A DNA stretch of 11,771 bases from Deltaproteobacteria bacterium (GTDB lineage Bacteria > Desulfobacterota > Desulfobacteria > Desulfobacterales > ETH-SRB1), in contig JAUWQK010000013.1 in NCBI GenBank assembly GCA_030611115.1, forward strand, positions 1-11,771. Direction: 5' to 3'. Positions 5,422-11,771 of the stretch are shown one piece after another; position 1 is the first letter of the stretch; each line of letters begins with the position of its first letter. The notes beneath the pieces are model-generated. The model made no database searches, was not told where the DNA came from, and was given only the letters and a program-made list of their open reading frames with translations. The translations under genes were made by a program, and so were the position numbers.

Positions 5422-6270
5422 ATGGGAAGAAAGTTTTTCGCCGACATTGTTGGTTGCACTTTGATCATATACTTGAGCTTGAGCGCCTTTTCGTTGATTA
5501 ATGTCGCTGCTGAAGAGTGTGGTACTGCGTTTTACGAGCAAAGAATCGAACCGATTACAAATCGTGATTGTGCCCGGTGTCATTTTTCAGTTTTTACGGA
5601 CATTAGAGACAAAGGTGGAGCACATCAGGTGGTTTGCAAGAAATGTCACAAAATATTTCACACATATAAACCGGGAAAAAACTGGAAAGACGTTGTTCCC
5701 AACTGCACTGACTGCCACACCCTATTCCATGGAGCCGGTTTTCCAGACTGCCTGCGGTGTCATGAAAATGCTCATGCACCTGTAGATAGTCTAAGTTTTG
5801 AAAAAATGGTTGAGGATTGCGGCAACTGCCATATTGATCAGGCAGCCGAGACAACTCAAAACCTTAGCGCACATACCGACACTGCATGCTCTTCATGTCA
5901 CCACGACAGGCACGGCTACATACCGACTTGTATCGAATGCCATGATAAAACACATACACCATTTATCGGAAATACGGGGTGTAATGCTTGCCACCCGAGT
6001 CATTCGCCCTTGATGGTCGGCTATACCGAAGATGCGGCAGATGCTGTCTGTACGGGTTGTCATGCTGATGTCGGCAACAAATTATTGAGCGGCAATAATA
6101 AACATAGTTTTCTTAAATGCGCCAATTGCCATGCTGATAAGCACCGATATATTCCAATGTGCCGGGAGTGTCATGGGCAGGAACCCCATTCAAAGGAATT
6201 GCTTGAGAAATTCAGCAGTTGTAATGATTGTCACGGAGATCCGCATACTCTGATTTTGCAGTTACCGTAA
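5422..6270 (+). CDS. Exported dodecahaem c-type cytochrome
   Basis: The 282-residue product has a signal peptide (positively charged start, hydrophobic 10-27, likely cleavage after NVAA at about 30). It has 12 CXXCH motifs with first Cys at 50, 72, 95, 110, 133, 156, 170, 187, 210, 233, 247 and 267. The 8+4 layout and the CHADVGN/KHSFLKC...KH...MC.ECHG pattern at the C-terminus match the other two cytochromes, but the 8-haem part is more diverged (it lacks the HPP..KN block). One additional Cys (33) outside any haem motif follows the signal peptide. GGGGA at 5411-5415 is the ribosome binding site. The next gene starts 35 nt downstream, so the two are probably co-transcribed. Expected role: periplasmic electron transfer with its two paralogues. 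Confidence 0.9.
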   Translation: MGRKFFADIVGCTLIIYLSLSAFSLINVAAEECGTAFYEQRIEPITNRDCARCHFSVFTDIRDKGGAHQVVCKKCHKIFHTYKPGKNWKDVVPNCTDCHTLFHGAGFPDCLRCHENAHAPVDSLSFEKMVEDCGNCHIDQAAETTQNLSAHTDTACSSCHHDRHGYIPTCIECHDKTHTPFIGNTGCNACHPSHSPLMVGYTEDAADAVCTGCHADVGNKLLSGNNKHSFLKCANCHADKHRYIPMCRECHGQEPHSKELLEKFSSCNDCHGDPHTLILQLP

Positions 6271-6305
6271 ACATTGTGCCCCAAACAAAGCCAAAGGGTC
6301 GCTAA

Positions 6306-7391
6306 ATGACGATAGAAAAAAAATTAAGGTCTGTAGCATTGTTTCTTGGAATTTGCCTGGGTATTTATGTTATTTTCATGCTCTATTATCTACTTGGGGA
6401 TGGCTGCTGGAATTGCAGCCCGCAAGATTATTATTCCAGAGGAATAGCGATGATATCAGAGGATGATAATAATGATCTGAAAAAGGGAGTCAAATATCTT
6501 AAGACAGCAGCAAAAAAAGGTAATATTAAAGCAATTATCTTTCTTGGAGAACTATATTCGGACGATTTCCCGGGTGCGTACATTACAGACAACAAAGAGA
6601 AAATCGCAACTCTTAGAAGTCTAATATCTGCAAATATTAAGAAACGAGAATCATATTTTAATGAGTTAATCGAAAATCAATCTTTTTTTGATAGAAAATA
6701 CAGCAAGGCGCAATACAATCTCGGCATTTTATACAAAGCCGGCATCCTGAAAAGTGAAGATAAAGAGGAAGCGTACAAAAAATGGTTAACAATATCGGCT
6801 GATAACGACAATCCTCTTGCCATTTATCAAATGGGCATCTTCTTTAATAATAAAGGCAAATATATGGAAGCACTGAAATGGTTCACAAAAGCGTTTGATT
6901 CCAGCCGGGAGCCTGCTTCAGCAATAATGATCGGGGATTATTATTTTTACGGCAAAGGCGTGGCAAGGGATTACCAGCAATCAATAGAGTGGTATCAGCA
7001 GTCTTTGAGTGCGCCGGCATTACCAGATGCTTCTTTATGGATCAAAAATAAAGAAGAACTGACTGAATGGGCGACCCAGAGATTAAATATTGCAGAAAAA
7101 AAAGTTCGCAGTAAAATGTCAAAACAAGTCGTTATTGTTAAATATCGTATCATAGGCGGTTTAAATTCATTTTCAATTTTTACATCAGATCTGAAGGAAA
7201 ATCTTATTGGTAAAGTAAAGAAACAAGACGACTATATCCGGGCGCGGTCTAACATAATGATCAAGTCGGTCTCCATCTCAAAATCAGCTAAGGTTGATTC
7301 TATGAGCGAAGGCCTGCATTGGGTGCTGACCACATATGCTAAAAATAAATATGGGGCTGATAAGGATTTCAATTTTGTCATTACAAAGTAA
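6306..7391 (+). CDS. Sel1-repeat (TPR-like) membrane-anchored protein
   Basis: A 361-residue protein with one N-terminal transmembrane or signal-anchor helix (about 9-30). Several Sel1/TPR-like helical repeats follow: about 42-85 (GVKYLKTAAKKGNIKAIIFLGELY), 131-165, 170-205, and the clearest at 205-235 (IMIGDYYFYGKGVARDYQQSIEWY). A C-terminal region of about 90 residues (270-361) is not recognised. Sel1 repeats are protein-protein scaffolds. Placed 35 nt after the third cytochrome gene, it may help assemble or anchor the cytochromes, but this is inferred from position. The ribosome binding site is AAGGG at 6294-6298. A CWNC pair at 34-37 just after the membrane segment is a possible redox or disulfide site; it is not a haem motif since no His follows. 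Confidence 0.8.
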   Translation: MTIEKKLRSVALFLGICLGIYVIFMLYYLLGDGCWNCSPQDYYSRGIAMISEDDNNDLKKGVKYLKTAAKKGNIKAIIFLGELYSDDFPGAYITDNKEKIATLRSLISANIKKRESYFNELIENQSFFDRKYSKAQYNLGILYKAGILKSEDKEEAYKKWLTISADNDNPLAIYQMGIFFNNKGKYMEALKWFTKAFDSSREPASAIMIGDYYFYGKGVARDYQQSIEWYQQSLSAPALPDASLWIKNKEELTEWATQRLNIAEKKVRSKMSKQVVIVKYRIIGGLNSFSIFTSDLKENLIGKVKKQDDYIRARSNIMIKSVSISKSAKVDSMSEGLHWVLTTYAKNKYGADKDFNFVITK

Positions 7392-7397
7392 GTGAGT

Positions 7398-7474
7398 AGG
7401 CTGAAGGCTGAAGGTTGAAGGTTAAAGGCTAAAGGTTGAAGGTTGAAGGTTAAAGGCTGAAGGCTGAAGGCTTT
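7398..7474 (+). repeat. AGGCTGA heptad tandem array E
   Basis: Ten consecutive units in perfect 7-bp register (7398-7467), variants AGGCTGA, AGGTTGA, AGGTTAA and AGGCTAA, then a degenerate AGGCTTT. Unlike the other arrays it is mostly one-sided: the only inverted partner is CCTTCGGACTGTCTACCTGAG (7480-7500) for the first unit and its flank. It shares both the heptamer and the right-end string ACCTGAGT with the MITE-like element at 2143-2307, so the two are probably relatives. It begins 7 nt after the Sel1 gene's stop codon and ends before the next gene's ribosome binding site. Confidence 0.85.
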
Positions 7475-7527
7475 TAGGGACCTTCGGACTGTCTACCTGA
7501 GTTTTTTATAATAAGGAGAATATATGT

Positions 7528-8274
7528 ATGTCTGAATTAGACAATAATGGCTTCAAAGGCATATCTACGCTTTTTGATGCAACTGAATTAAAAAAATTTA
7601 TTAAATATTACATCAGCTTGATTTTTTTGCTGGAAATTATAATTTTTGGATCTTGCTTTCTTTTCCAGCTTGAACCGGTCAATCTTCCTTTTCCCTGGAA
7701 ATACTATTTTCTCGCATCTTTTTTGGTGCCGATTGGAGTAACATTCATATTGGGCATTTTTATAACTGCCTTTAATTTATTTATTTTCGGTCATTCTACT
7801 CCTCAAACTGTGGATTCCGGGTCATCTGAGGAGGATAATGAAAAAAACAATCCTTTTAATAAAATAAATGCATCATTAACTTTAATTCGACAGGCCCCCT
7901 TTTTACTGACTTTGCTATTATTGGGCATTGGTTCTATAATTTTTTCTCAATTAGACAATTTGATAATATTTCTGGGAGAGATAGGGGTAAAAACCGTGGA
8001 GTATGCTCTTATCATCCTTGGAGTTGTTTTTGCCGTTGCGGTAGTTTTTGCATTGATCTGGATTTTTATGAAATATAAATTAGAAAAGATGAAATACGAT
8101 TATCAATATAAACAGGATGTAATGTCGCAGTTGGGCTTACTTGTCCTCGATAAAAACACCGTGGTAAATCATGAAGGAGAAGTTATAAACAAAAAAAAGA
8201 AACTGTTATTAGGGAAAACCAAAAGCGATAAAGATGCATTATTAATCGCCCAATCAACAAGACAGCAAAGATAG
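7528..8274 (+). CDS. Hypothetical four-helix integral membrane protein
   Basis: I do not recognise a family. The 248-residue product has four hydrophobic helices (about 27-46, 60-88, 123-143, 157-181). An acidic, hydrophilic loop (about 92-118, with SSEEDNEKNN) lies between helices 2 and 3. A charged, Lys-rich C-terminal region of about 65 residues is probably cytoplasmic (YKLEKMKYDYQYK, NKKKKLLLGKTK). An even number of helices with a basic tail suggests both termini are inside. AAGGAG at 7513-7518 supports the ATG at 7528; the ATG at 7524 leads to a three-codon dead end. It follows the Sel1 gene on the same strand and could belong to the cytochrome operon, but the heptad array between them may separate transcription. 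Confidence 0.7.
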   Translation: MSELDNNGFKGISTLFDATELKKFIKYYISLIFLLEIIIFGSCFLFQLEPVNLPFPWKYYFLASFLVPIGVTFILGIFITAFNLFIFGHSTPQTVDSGSSEEDNEKNNPFNKINASLTLIRQAPFLLTLLLLGIGSIIFSQLDNLIIFLGEIGVKTVEYALIILGVVFAVAVVFALIWIFMKYKLEKMKYDYQYKQDVMSQLGLLVLDKNTVVNHEGEVINKKKKLLLGKTKSDKDALLIAQSTRQQR

Positions 8275-8288
8275 TACTGCCTTATGAA

Positions 8289-9620
8289 TTAAAAAAGTTT
8301 TAGAAATACAAAGATCCACAGAGGTATAAGTTCGATGGTTTTTCCATTCAGTGTTTTTCTTTCAAAATGCTTTTTGGTCACAATTATGGATCTTTCAGGC
8401 GTTGCAATTTTTGAGAAGGCTTTGAATGCCTCGAACTCTCGGGTCGGTAATTCGTCAGTATATGATACATTGATTGCAATCGGCTGGTTGCGTGGTTTTA
8501 TGACGAAATCTATCTCTTTTTTACTGCTGTCTTCATACCAGTAATAGACCTTATCGGTTATTCGCCTTAACATTTGAAATACAGTATTCTCAGCATACCT
8601 TCCACTGTCTTTCGAAAAAGAGAATGAAGTTGCATCTCTCATTCCGCAGTCCACGGCATATATTTTTCTGTTCCTTTTAAACTGCTTTTTAAGAGAATAC
8701 TCAAAATAATCTACAGAAAAAAACAGATAAGCTTTTTCAAAATAAGAGAGATACTCTTTAACTGTATTCTCATTGGTTCCCACTGCATCTGCAAGTTTTC
8801 TGTAAGAATATATGGAAGTGAAGTTTGTAGAAAGATAATATGCCAATTGTTCAATGACTTTTGTTTTCCTGATAGAGAACCTGCGCACAATATCCCGAAA
8901 CAGCACATTCTGAAAATATTGCGAAAGAATATCTTTAACAAGTTCAATGTCCTCAAGATACGCAACTTCCGGGAACAGCCCTCTTTTAAAACTCAATTCA
9001 ATATAATGCAGAAGTTTCTCTTTATATGGATACAAATGTTCATAAAGTTTTTCAGGGCTGTATGATTCAGTAAGTTCCGGGAGATGGGGATCATTCAGCC
9101 CTTTAAAATATTCAGTAAAAGAAAATGGAAAATTATCAAAAGCAAGTACTCTGCCTGTGAGATGTGTGGCAAGCTCATCAGAAAGAAGCTCGGCATTTGA
9201 ACCTGTTATGAAAATTTTGACGTGCTCATTTCTGTCATATATATCTCTTACCCAAAACTGCCAGTTATTTATATTCTGTATTTCATCCAGAAACAGATAA
9301 ACCTTTCCGGCAGGATTTTTTATGTTAAGAAATTCCGAATAAAGATTTTCAAATATAGAAATATCATTACGCAAAGAAATAAAGAACGGATCTTCGAAAT
9401 TGACCTGCAGAATGTTTTCCCGCTTTACTTTGGAATCAATAAGGTGCTTGATAAGTTGTCTAAAAATGTAAGATTTGCCTGATCTTCGAGCTCCGGATAT
9501 TGCGACCACGTAGCGGATATCAAGTGTTTTGATAATCTTTGCAAGAAGATCTCTTTTTATACCAGTATCAAAGCTCCTGTCATGCCACTGGTAATTATGT
9601 TTTAGCAGAACTTCTTTCAT
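8289..9620 (-). CDS. AAA-type ATPase with DUF4143 domain
   Basis: A 443-residue protein of the AAA_14/DUF4143 family: an N-terminal P-loop ATPase and a C-terminal nuclease-like fold. Seen directly: Walker A GARRSGKS (43-50), Walker B VYLFLDEIQN (107-116), the FITGSNAELLS sensor segment (137-147), TGR (155-157), a winged-helix-like stretch (about 270-300), and a C-terminal region with E344, KEIDF (368-372) and AINVSY (382-387). The last part resembles a PD-(D/E)XK core in which the usual Lys is absent, so nuclease activity is doubtful. The cellular role of these ATPases is not established; they are common in archaea and anaerobes and are often found near mobile or defence genes. The gene converges with the membrane protein gene (14-nt gap) and diverges from cas6. 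There is no Shine-Dalgarno match before ATG 9618-9620. Confidence 0.85.
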   Translation of the reverse strand: MKEVLLKHNYQWHDRSFDTGIKRDLLAKIIKTLDIRYVVAISGARRSGKSYIFRQLIKHLIDSKVKRENILQVNFEDPFFISLRNDISIFENLYSEFLNIKNPAGKVYLFLDEIQNINNWQFWVRDIYDRNEHVKIFITGSNAELLSDELATHLTGRVLAFDNFPFSFTEYFKGLNDPHLPELTESYSPEKLYEHLYPYKEKLLHYIELSFKRGLFPEVAYLEDIELVKDILSQYFQNVLFRDIVRRFSIRKTKVIEQLAYYLSTNFTSIYSYRKLADAVGTNENTVKEYLSYFEKAYLFFSVDYFEYSLKKQFKRNRKIYAVDCGMRDATSFSFSKDSGRYAENTVFQMLRRITDKVYYWYEDSSKKEIDFVIKPRNQPIAINVSYTDELPTREFEAFKAFSKIATPERSIIVTKKHFERKTLNGKTIELIPLWIFVFLKLF

Positions 9621-9623
9621 TTT

Positions 9624-9674
9624 TGCGAATTATATCTCATATTAACATCATTAATATGCTAATTATAATTCGCA
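9624..9674. promoter_or_regulatory. Nested palindrome in the ATPase/cas6 divergent region
   Basis: Outer arms TGCGAATTATA (9624-9634) and TATAATTCGCA (9664-9674) are perfect inverted 11-mers. Inside them CATATTAA (9638-9645) and TTAATATG (9651-9658) form a second perfect 8-bp pair, centred within 1 nt of the first. The whole 51-bp unit lies 3 nt upstream of the ATPase ATG and provides TATAAT-like -10 boxes for the minus strand. A dimeric repressor operator is the simplest reading. If the TATAAT at 9629-9634 is used, the ATPase mRNA would be nearly leaderless, which fits its missing ribosome binding site. Confidence 0.5.
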
Positions 9675-9815
9675 TATCATGTTTTGTCAAGAAAAGCTTT
9701 TTTCAAACGCTCCTCTCCTTTGATGGCAAGGTTGCAAGGCTTGCTATATGAAAAAGTTCATGTTATTTTCGGAGAAATTTGATCAGAACTTTAAGAAAAT
9801 GTTTGAGTATTTGCA

Positions 9816-10754
9816 ATGCGTTACGGAAAATACCGATTTCTTTGCAGGCTTGAGAATAAGGCAAGCCTGCCATTTTACAAAGGATCAACTTTCAGAGGTG
9901 CATTTGGTCTGGCCTTGAAAAATATTGTATGCGCTCTAAAGAGAGAAGAGTGCACCAAATGCCTGCTGAAGCAAAAATGTGTTTATGCCCTGGTCTTTGA
10001 AACATCCGGGGCCATGGAGCTGTCTGAAGGCTCAAGAATCGCTTCGCCTCCACACCCATTTGTAATTGAACCTCCGCTGACAACTGAAACGGAATTTCAG
10101 GAAGGAGCATTATTTGATTTTAACTTTCTCCTTTTTGGTGAAGTAAACAATAGTCTCCCTTATTTCATTTATGCCTTTGACCGTATGGGCAAGATCGGCA
10201 TTGGAAAGAAAATTAACGGCAAACGGAGCCGATTTGCTTTGGAAGTGGTGAGACATGGGAAACAAATTGTTTATTCCGACGTTGACCAGAAACTGAAGTC
10301 GCCTGATTCTTTAGAGGCTTTATCCTTTTTCGCCATAACCGACTATCCGAAAAGCAGTTTTCGTTTCAAAATTATTCTTGAAACACCACTTCGCCTCAAG
10401 TTCAAAAACCGGTTTAAGGCTGAACTGCCGTTTCACGTCCTTGTCAGAGCCATGCTCAGGAGAGCGTCTTCCCTTCTCGACTGTTATGGAGACGGCGAAC
10501 CTCTCCTGGATTACCGAGGGCTTGTGAAAAGGGCTGAAACAGTTCACGTTGTTGATACAAATCTCAGTTGGTTTGACTGGAAGCGTTACTCGCATCGCCA
10601 GGACAAAAGCATGCTTATGGGCGGTATGATCGGTTCCGTAATCTTTGAGGGAAAGATCGGAGAATATCTACCTCTCATTGAGTTCTGCTCAAAGACACAT
10701 TTGGGAAAGCAGACCTCGTTTGGACTGGGTAAAATCAAAGCGGAGAAGATATAA
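9816..10754 (+). CDS. cas6: CRISPR pre-crRNA endoribonuclease Cas6
   Basis: A 312-residue RAMP-fold protein that would cut the CRISPR transcript into crRNAs. Evidence: the N-terminal LPFYKGSTFRGAFGLALK block (18-35), followed by a Cys cluster (39, 46, 49, 55; CTKCLLKQKC) and the VFE segment, all typical of one Cas6 branch. At the C-terminus, GGMIGSVIFEG and the glycine-rich loop GKQTSFGLGKI (297-307) are the RAMP signature. The catalytic residue is not obvious; His-containing YSHRQDK just before the C-terminal motif and the N-terminal half offer candidates. ATG 9816 is the only good start after an in-frame stop at 9804, with a weak ribosome binding site. The stop TAA shares its last base with the next gene's ATG (TAATG), so the two genes are translationally coupled. 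Confidence 0.85.
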   Translation: MRYGKYRFLCRLENKASLPFYKGSTFRGAFGLALKNIVCALKREECTKCLLKQKCVYALVFETSGAMELSEGSRIASPPHPFVIEPPLTTETEFQEGALFDFNFLLFGEVNNSLPYFIYAFDRMGKIGIGKKINGKRSRFALEVVRHGKQIVYSDVDQKLKSPDSLEALSFFAITDYPKSSFRFKIILETPLRLKFKNRFKAELPFHVLVRAMLRRASSLLDCYGDGEPLLDYRGLVKRAETVHVVDTNLSWFDWKRYSHRQDKSMLMGGMIGSVIFEGKIGEYLPLIEFCSKTHLGKQTSFGLGKIKAEKI

Positions 10755-11771
10755 TGAAGACCGTCATCTTAGCCGTAACCGGATTAAGCCCTCAAGTTAT
10801 CACCGAAACCCTGTATGCGCTGCACCAGAGCAGCCGGCATGTGGATGCGATACATGTGATTACAACACGAGATGGGAAGGAAAAAATCTTTGCTGAACTT
10901 TTGGGTGGAAAAAACGGGCACTATTACCGATATCTGAAAGAATACAGCATTGACCCCGCAACCATAGACTTCGGTCACCGGAATATTCATGTAATTACTG
11001 ATGAATACGGCATTGAGCTGCCGGATATCGAGAGTGAATCAGACAATGAACAGCTTTTAAAAAAATGCATGGACCTGGCTTTTTATTTTACAAAAGATCC
11101 TGAAACCGCCGTGCTCTTTTCCATAGCCGGTGGTCGCAAGACCATGAGTTCCTGCCTGACCCTGGCGGCCCAGATGTATGGCCGTCCGCAGGACCGCCTC
11201 TACCATGTGCTGGTTTCCCCGGAATTTGAAAGCAACCGCAATTTCTTTTATCCTCCCAGGAAGTCGCAAGCCATTGAACTTAGAAACAACCAGAGGCAGC
11301 CGTTCTACAAGGAAACAAAATTCGCGCAGATCAACCTCATCCATATCCCGTTTGTTTCTATCAGGGATAACTTATCCGGTGATATGCTCAAAGAACCGAA
11401 AGAGCCCGGCACACTTGCTCTTTCCTTAATCAAGGAGGAAACATCTCGCCTTACCGTTAATCTGATTTCAGGCAAAATTACTTACAAGAAAATGGAATTC
11501 GATATGATGCTTGCCCCTCTGGCATTGTATACATTCTTTGCGATGCAAAAAAAGAATTGCTTAAAAGAAGTCGAGACCTGCGGCAATTGTATTGACTGCT
11601 TTCTTGATGTTCATGCGGTTTATGAAAAGCAGAAAGAGATAAACAATATATACAAAAAAATATCCGGCAGCCGCCCCTTAGATGAAATGAGCGATACCGG
11701 CATCGTCAAATTGAACTCTGACAACTTCAGCGCCTACAAGGCAAAAATAAAAGCTAATCTGCTTGGCAGAT
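10754..11771 (+). CDS. CRISPR-associated CARF/ring-nuclease family protein (NE0113 / Csm6-like), partial
   Basis: 339 codons are open to the window edge with no stop; the 3' end is missing. The start MKTVILAVTGLSPQVITETLYAL and the SIAGGRKTM motif (123-131) are hallmarks of the NE0113 family (annotated as Csm6-type CRISPR ring nuclease), which binds cyclic oligoadenylate made by type III CRISPR effectors. The Rossmann-like CARF part covers about 1-225. A C-terminal region follows, with a winged-helix-like stretch (about 235-265) and a CGNCIDC cluster (266-272) that may bind zinc. No HEPN RNase motif (R-x4-6-H) was recognised in the visible part. Known for the family: signal sensing and turnover. 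Inferred: a regulator or off-switch of a type III system whose cas10 and csm/cmr genes should lie to the right. Confidence 0.8.
   Translation, partial: MKTVILAVTGLSPQVITETLYALHQSSRHVDAIHVITTRDGKEKIFAELLGGKNGHYYRYLKEYSIDPATIDFGHRNIHVITDEYGIELPDIESESDNEQLLKKCMDLAFYFTKDPETAVLFSIAGGRKTMSSCLTLAAQMYGRPQDRLYHVLVSPEFESNRNFFYPPRKSQAIELRNNQRQPFYKETKFAQINLIHIPFVSIRDNLSGDMLKEPKEPGTLALSLIKEETSRLTVNLISGKITYKKMEFDMMLAPLALYTFFAMQKKNCLKEVETCGNCIDCFLDVHAVYEKQKEINNIYKKISGSRPLDEMSDTGIVKLNSDNFSAYKAKIKANLLGR

Noticed and set aside
3125..5854. Several ORFs of 60-96 codons overlapping the cytochrome genes
   Set aside because: They are out-of-frame readings of CXXCH-rich coding sequence; the main frames hold all haem motifs and signal peptides.
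7398..7474. Possible CRISPR array
   Set aside because: Units are 7 bp and directly abutting, with no spacers; no repeat-spacer pattern of 25-40 bp exists in this window despite the cas6 gene.
8711..9751. Plus-strand and minus-strand ORFs of 70-86 codons inside or around the ATPase gene
   Set aside because: They are overlapping frames of the AAA/DUF4143 gene, which has intact Walker motifs and full length.
9748..9920. Small ORF starting MKKFMLFSEKFDQ before and into cas6
   Set aside because: It overlaps the clearly recognised cas6 start in another frame, resembles nothing known, and has only a weak ribosome binding site.
10645..11429. Additional ORFs in both strands over the cas6/CARF region
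   Set aside because: They overlap the TAATG-coupled cas6 and ring-nuclease-family frames, which carry recognisable motifs throughout.

Overview
The window looks like a piece of a mesophilic, moderately AT-rich genome of a sulfate-reducer-like deltaproteobacterium (Desulfobacterota). This rests on three paralogous, very haem-rich c-type cytochromes, a CbiQ/CbiO transporter pair, type III CRISPR accessory genes and many short repeat elements between genes. No rRNA or marker gene is present, so the assignment is inference.

Layout. Positions 1-290 (minus strand) hold the N-terminus of a helicase-like type III restriction subunit. Positions 291-652 are non-coding and contain a heptad-repeat hairpin. 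Positions 653-2121 encode a two-gene ECF cobalt/nickel transporter module: membrane protein CbiQ, then ATPase CbiO with a His-rich tail, overlapping by 19 bp. Positions 2122-2718 are a gene-free gap packed with repeat elements. One of these is a MITE-like element with terminal inverted repeats and an 8-9 bp flanking direct repeat, next to an inserted-looking second hairpin, and there is a third, unrelated hairpin just before the next gene. Positions 2719-6270 carry three c-type cytochromes with 12, 20 and 12 CXXCH motifs (44 in all). They are built from one 8-haem module and one 4-haem module in the patterns 8+4, 8+8+4 and 8+4. The first is membrane-anchored through a Glu/Pro-rich repeat linker; the other two have signal peptides. 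A Sel1-repeat protein (6306-7391) follows closely, and after another repeat array comes a four-helix membrane protein of unknown function (7528-8274).

The right third differs: an AAA/DUF4143 ATPase on the minus strand (8289-9620), a 195-bp divergent intergenic region with a nested palindrome, then cas6 (9816-10754) and a CARF/NE0113-type ring-nuclease-family gene (10754 to the window edge) joined by a TAATG overlap. These last two indicate a type III CRISPR-Cas locus continuing to the right. No CRISPR array lies in the window.

Most striking signal: five intergenic spacers, including all four longer than 200 bp outside the cas6 promoter region, contain imperfect tandem repeats with a strict 7-bp period. 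Usually the two arms are arranged as an inverted repeat. Each place uses its own heptamer word (GATGTTC, AGGCTGA, GAAATTG, GGGTTCA, GGTTCAC, CATTAGC). In the cytochrome 2-3 gap, two nested heptad inverted repeats surround a 46-codon ORF. That ORF looks like the start and end of a four-helix-bundle (23S rRNA intervening-sequence type) protein with its middle deleted. This suggests a family of small hairpin elements, one still carrying a decayed passenger gene.
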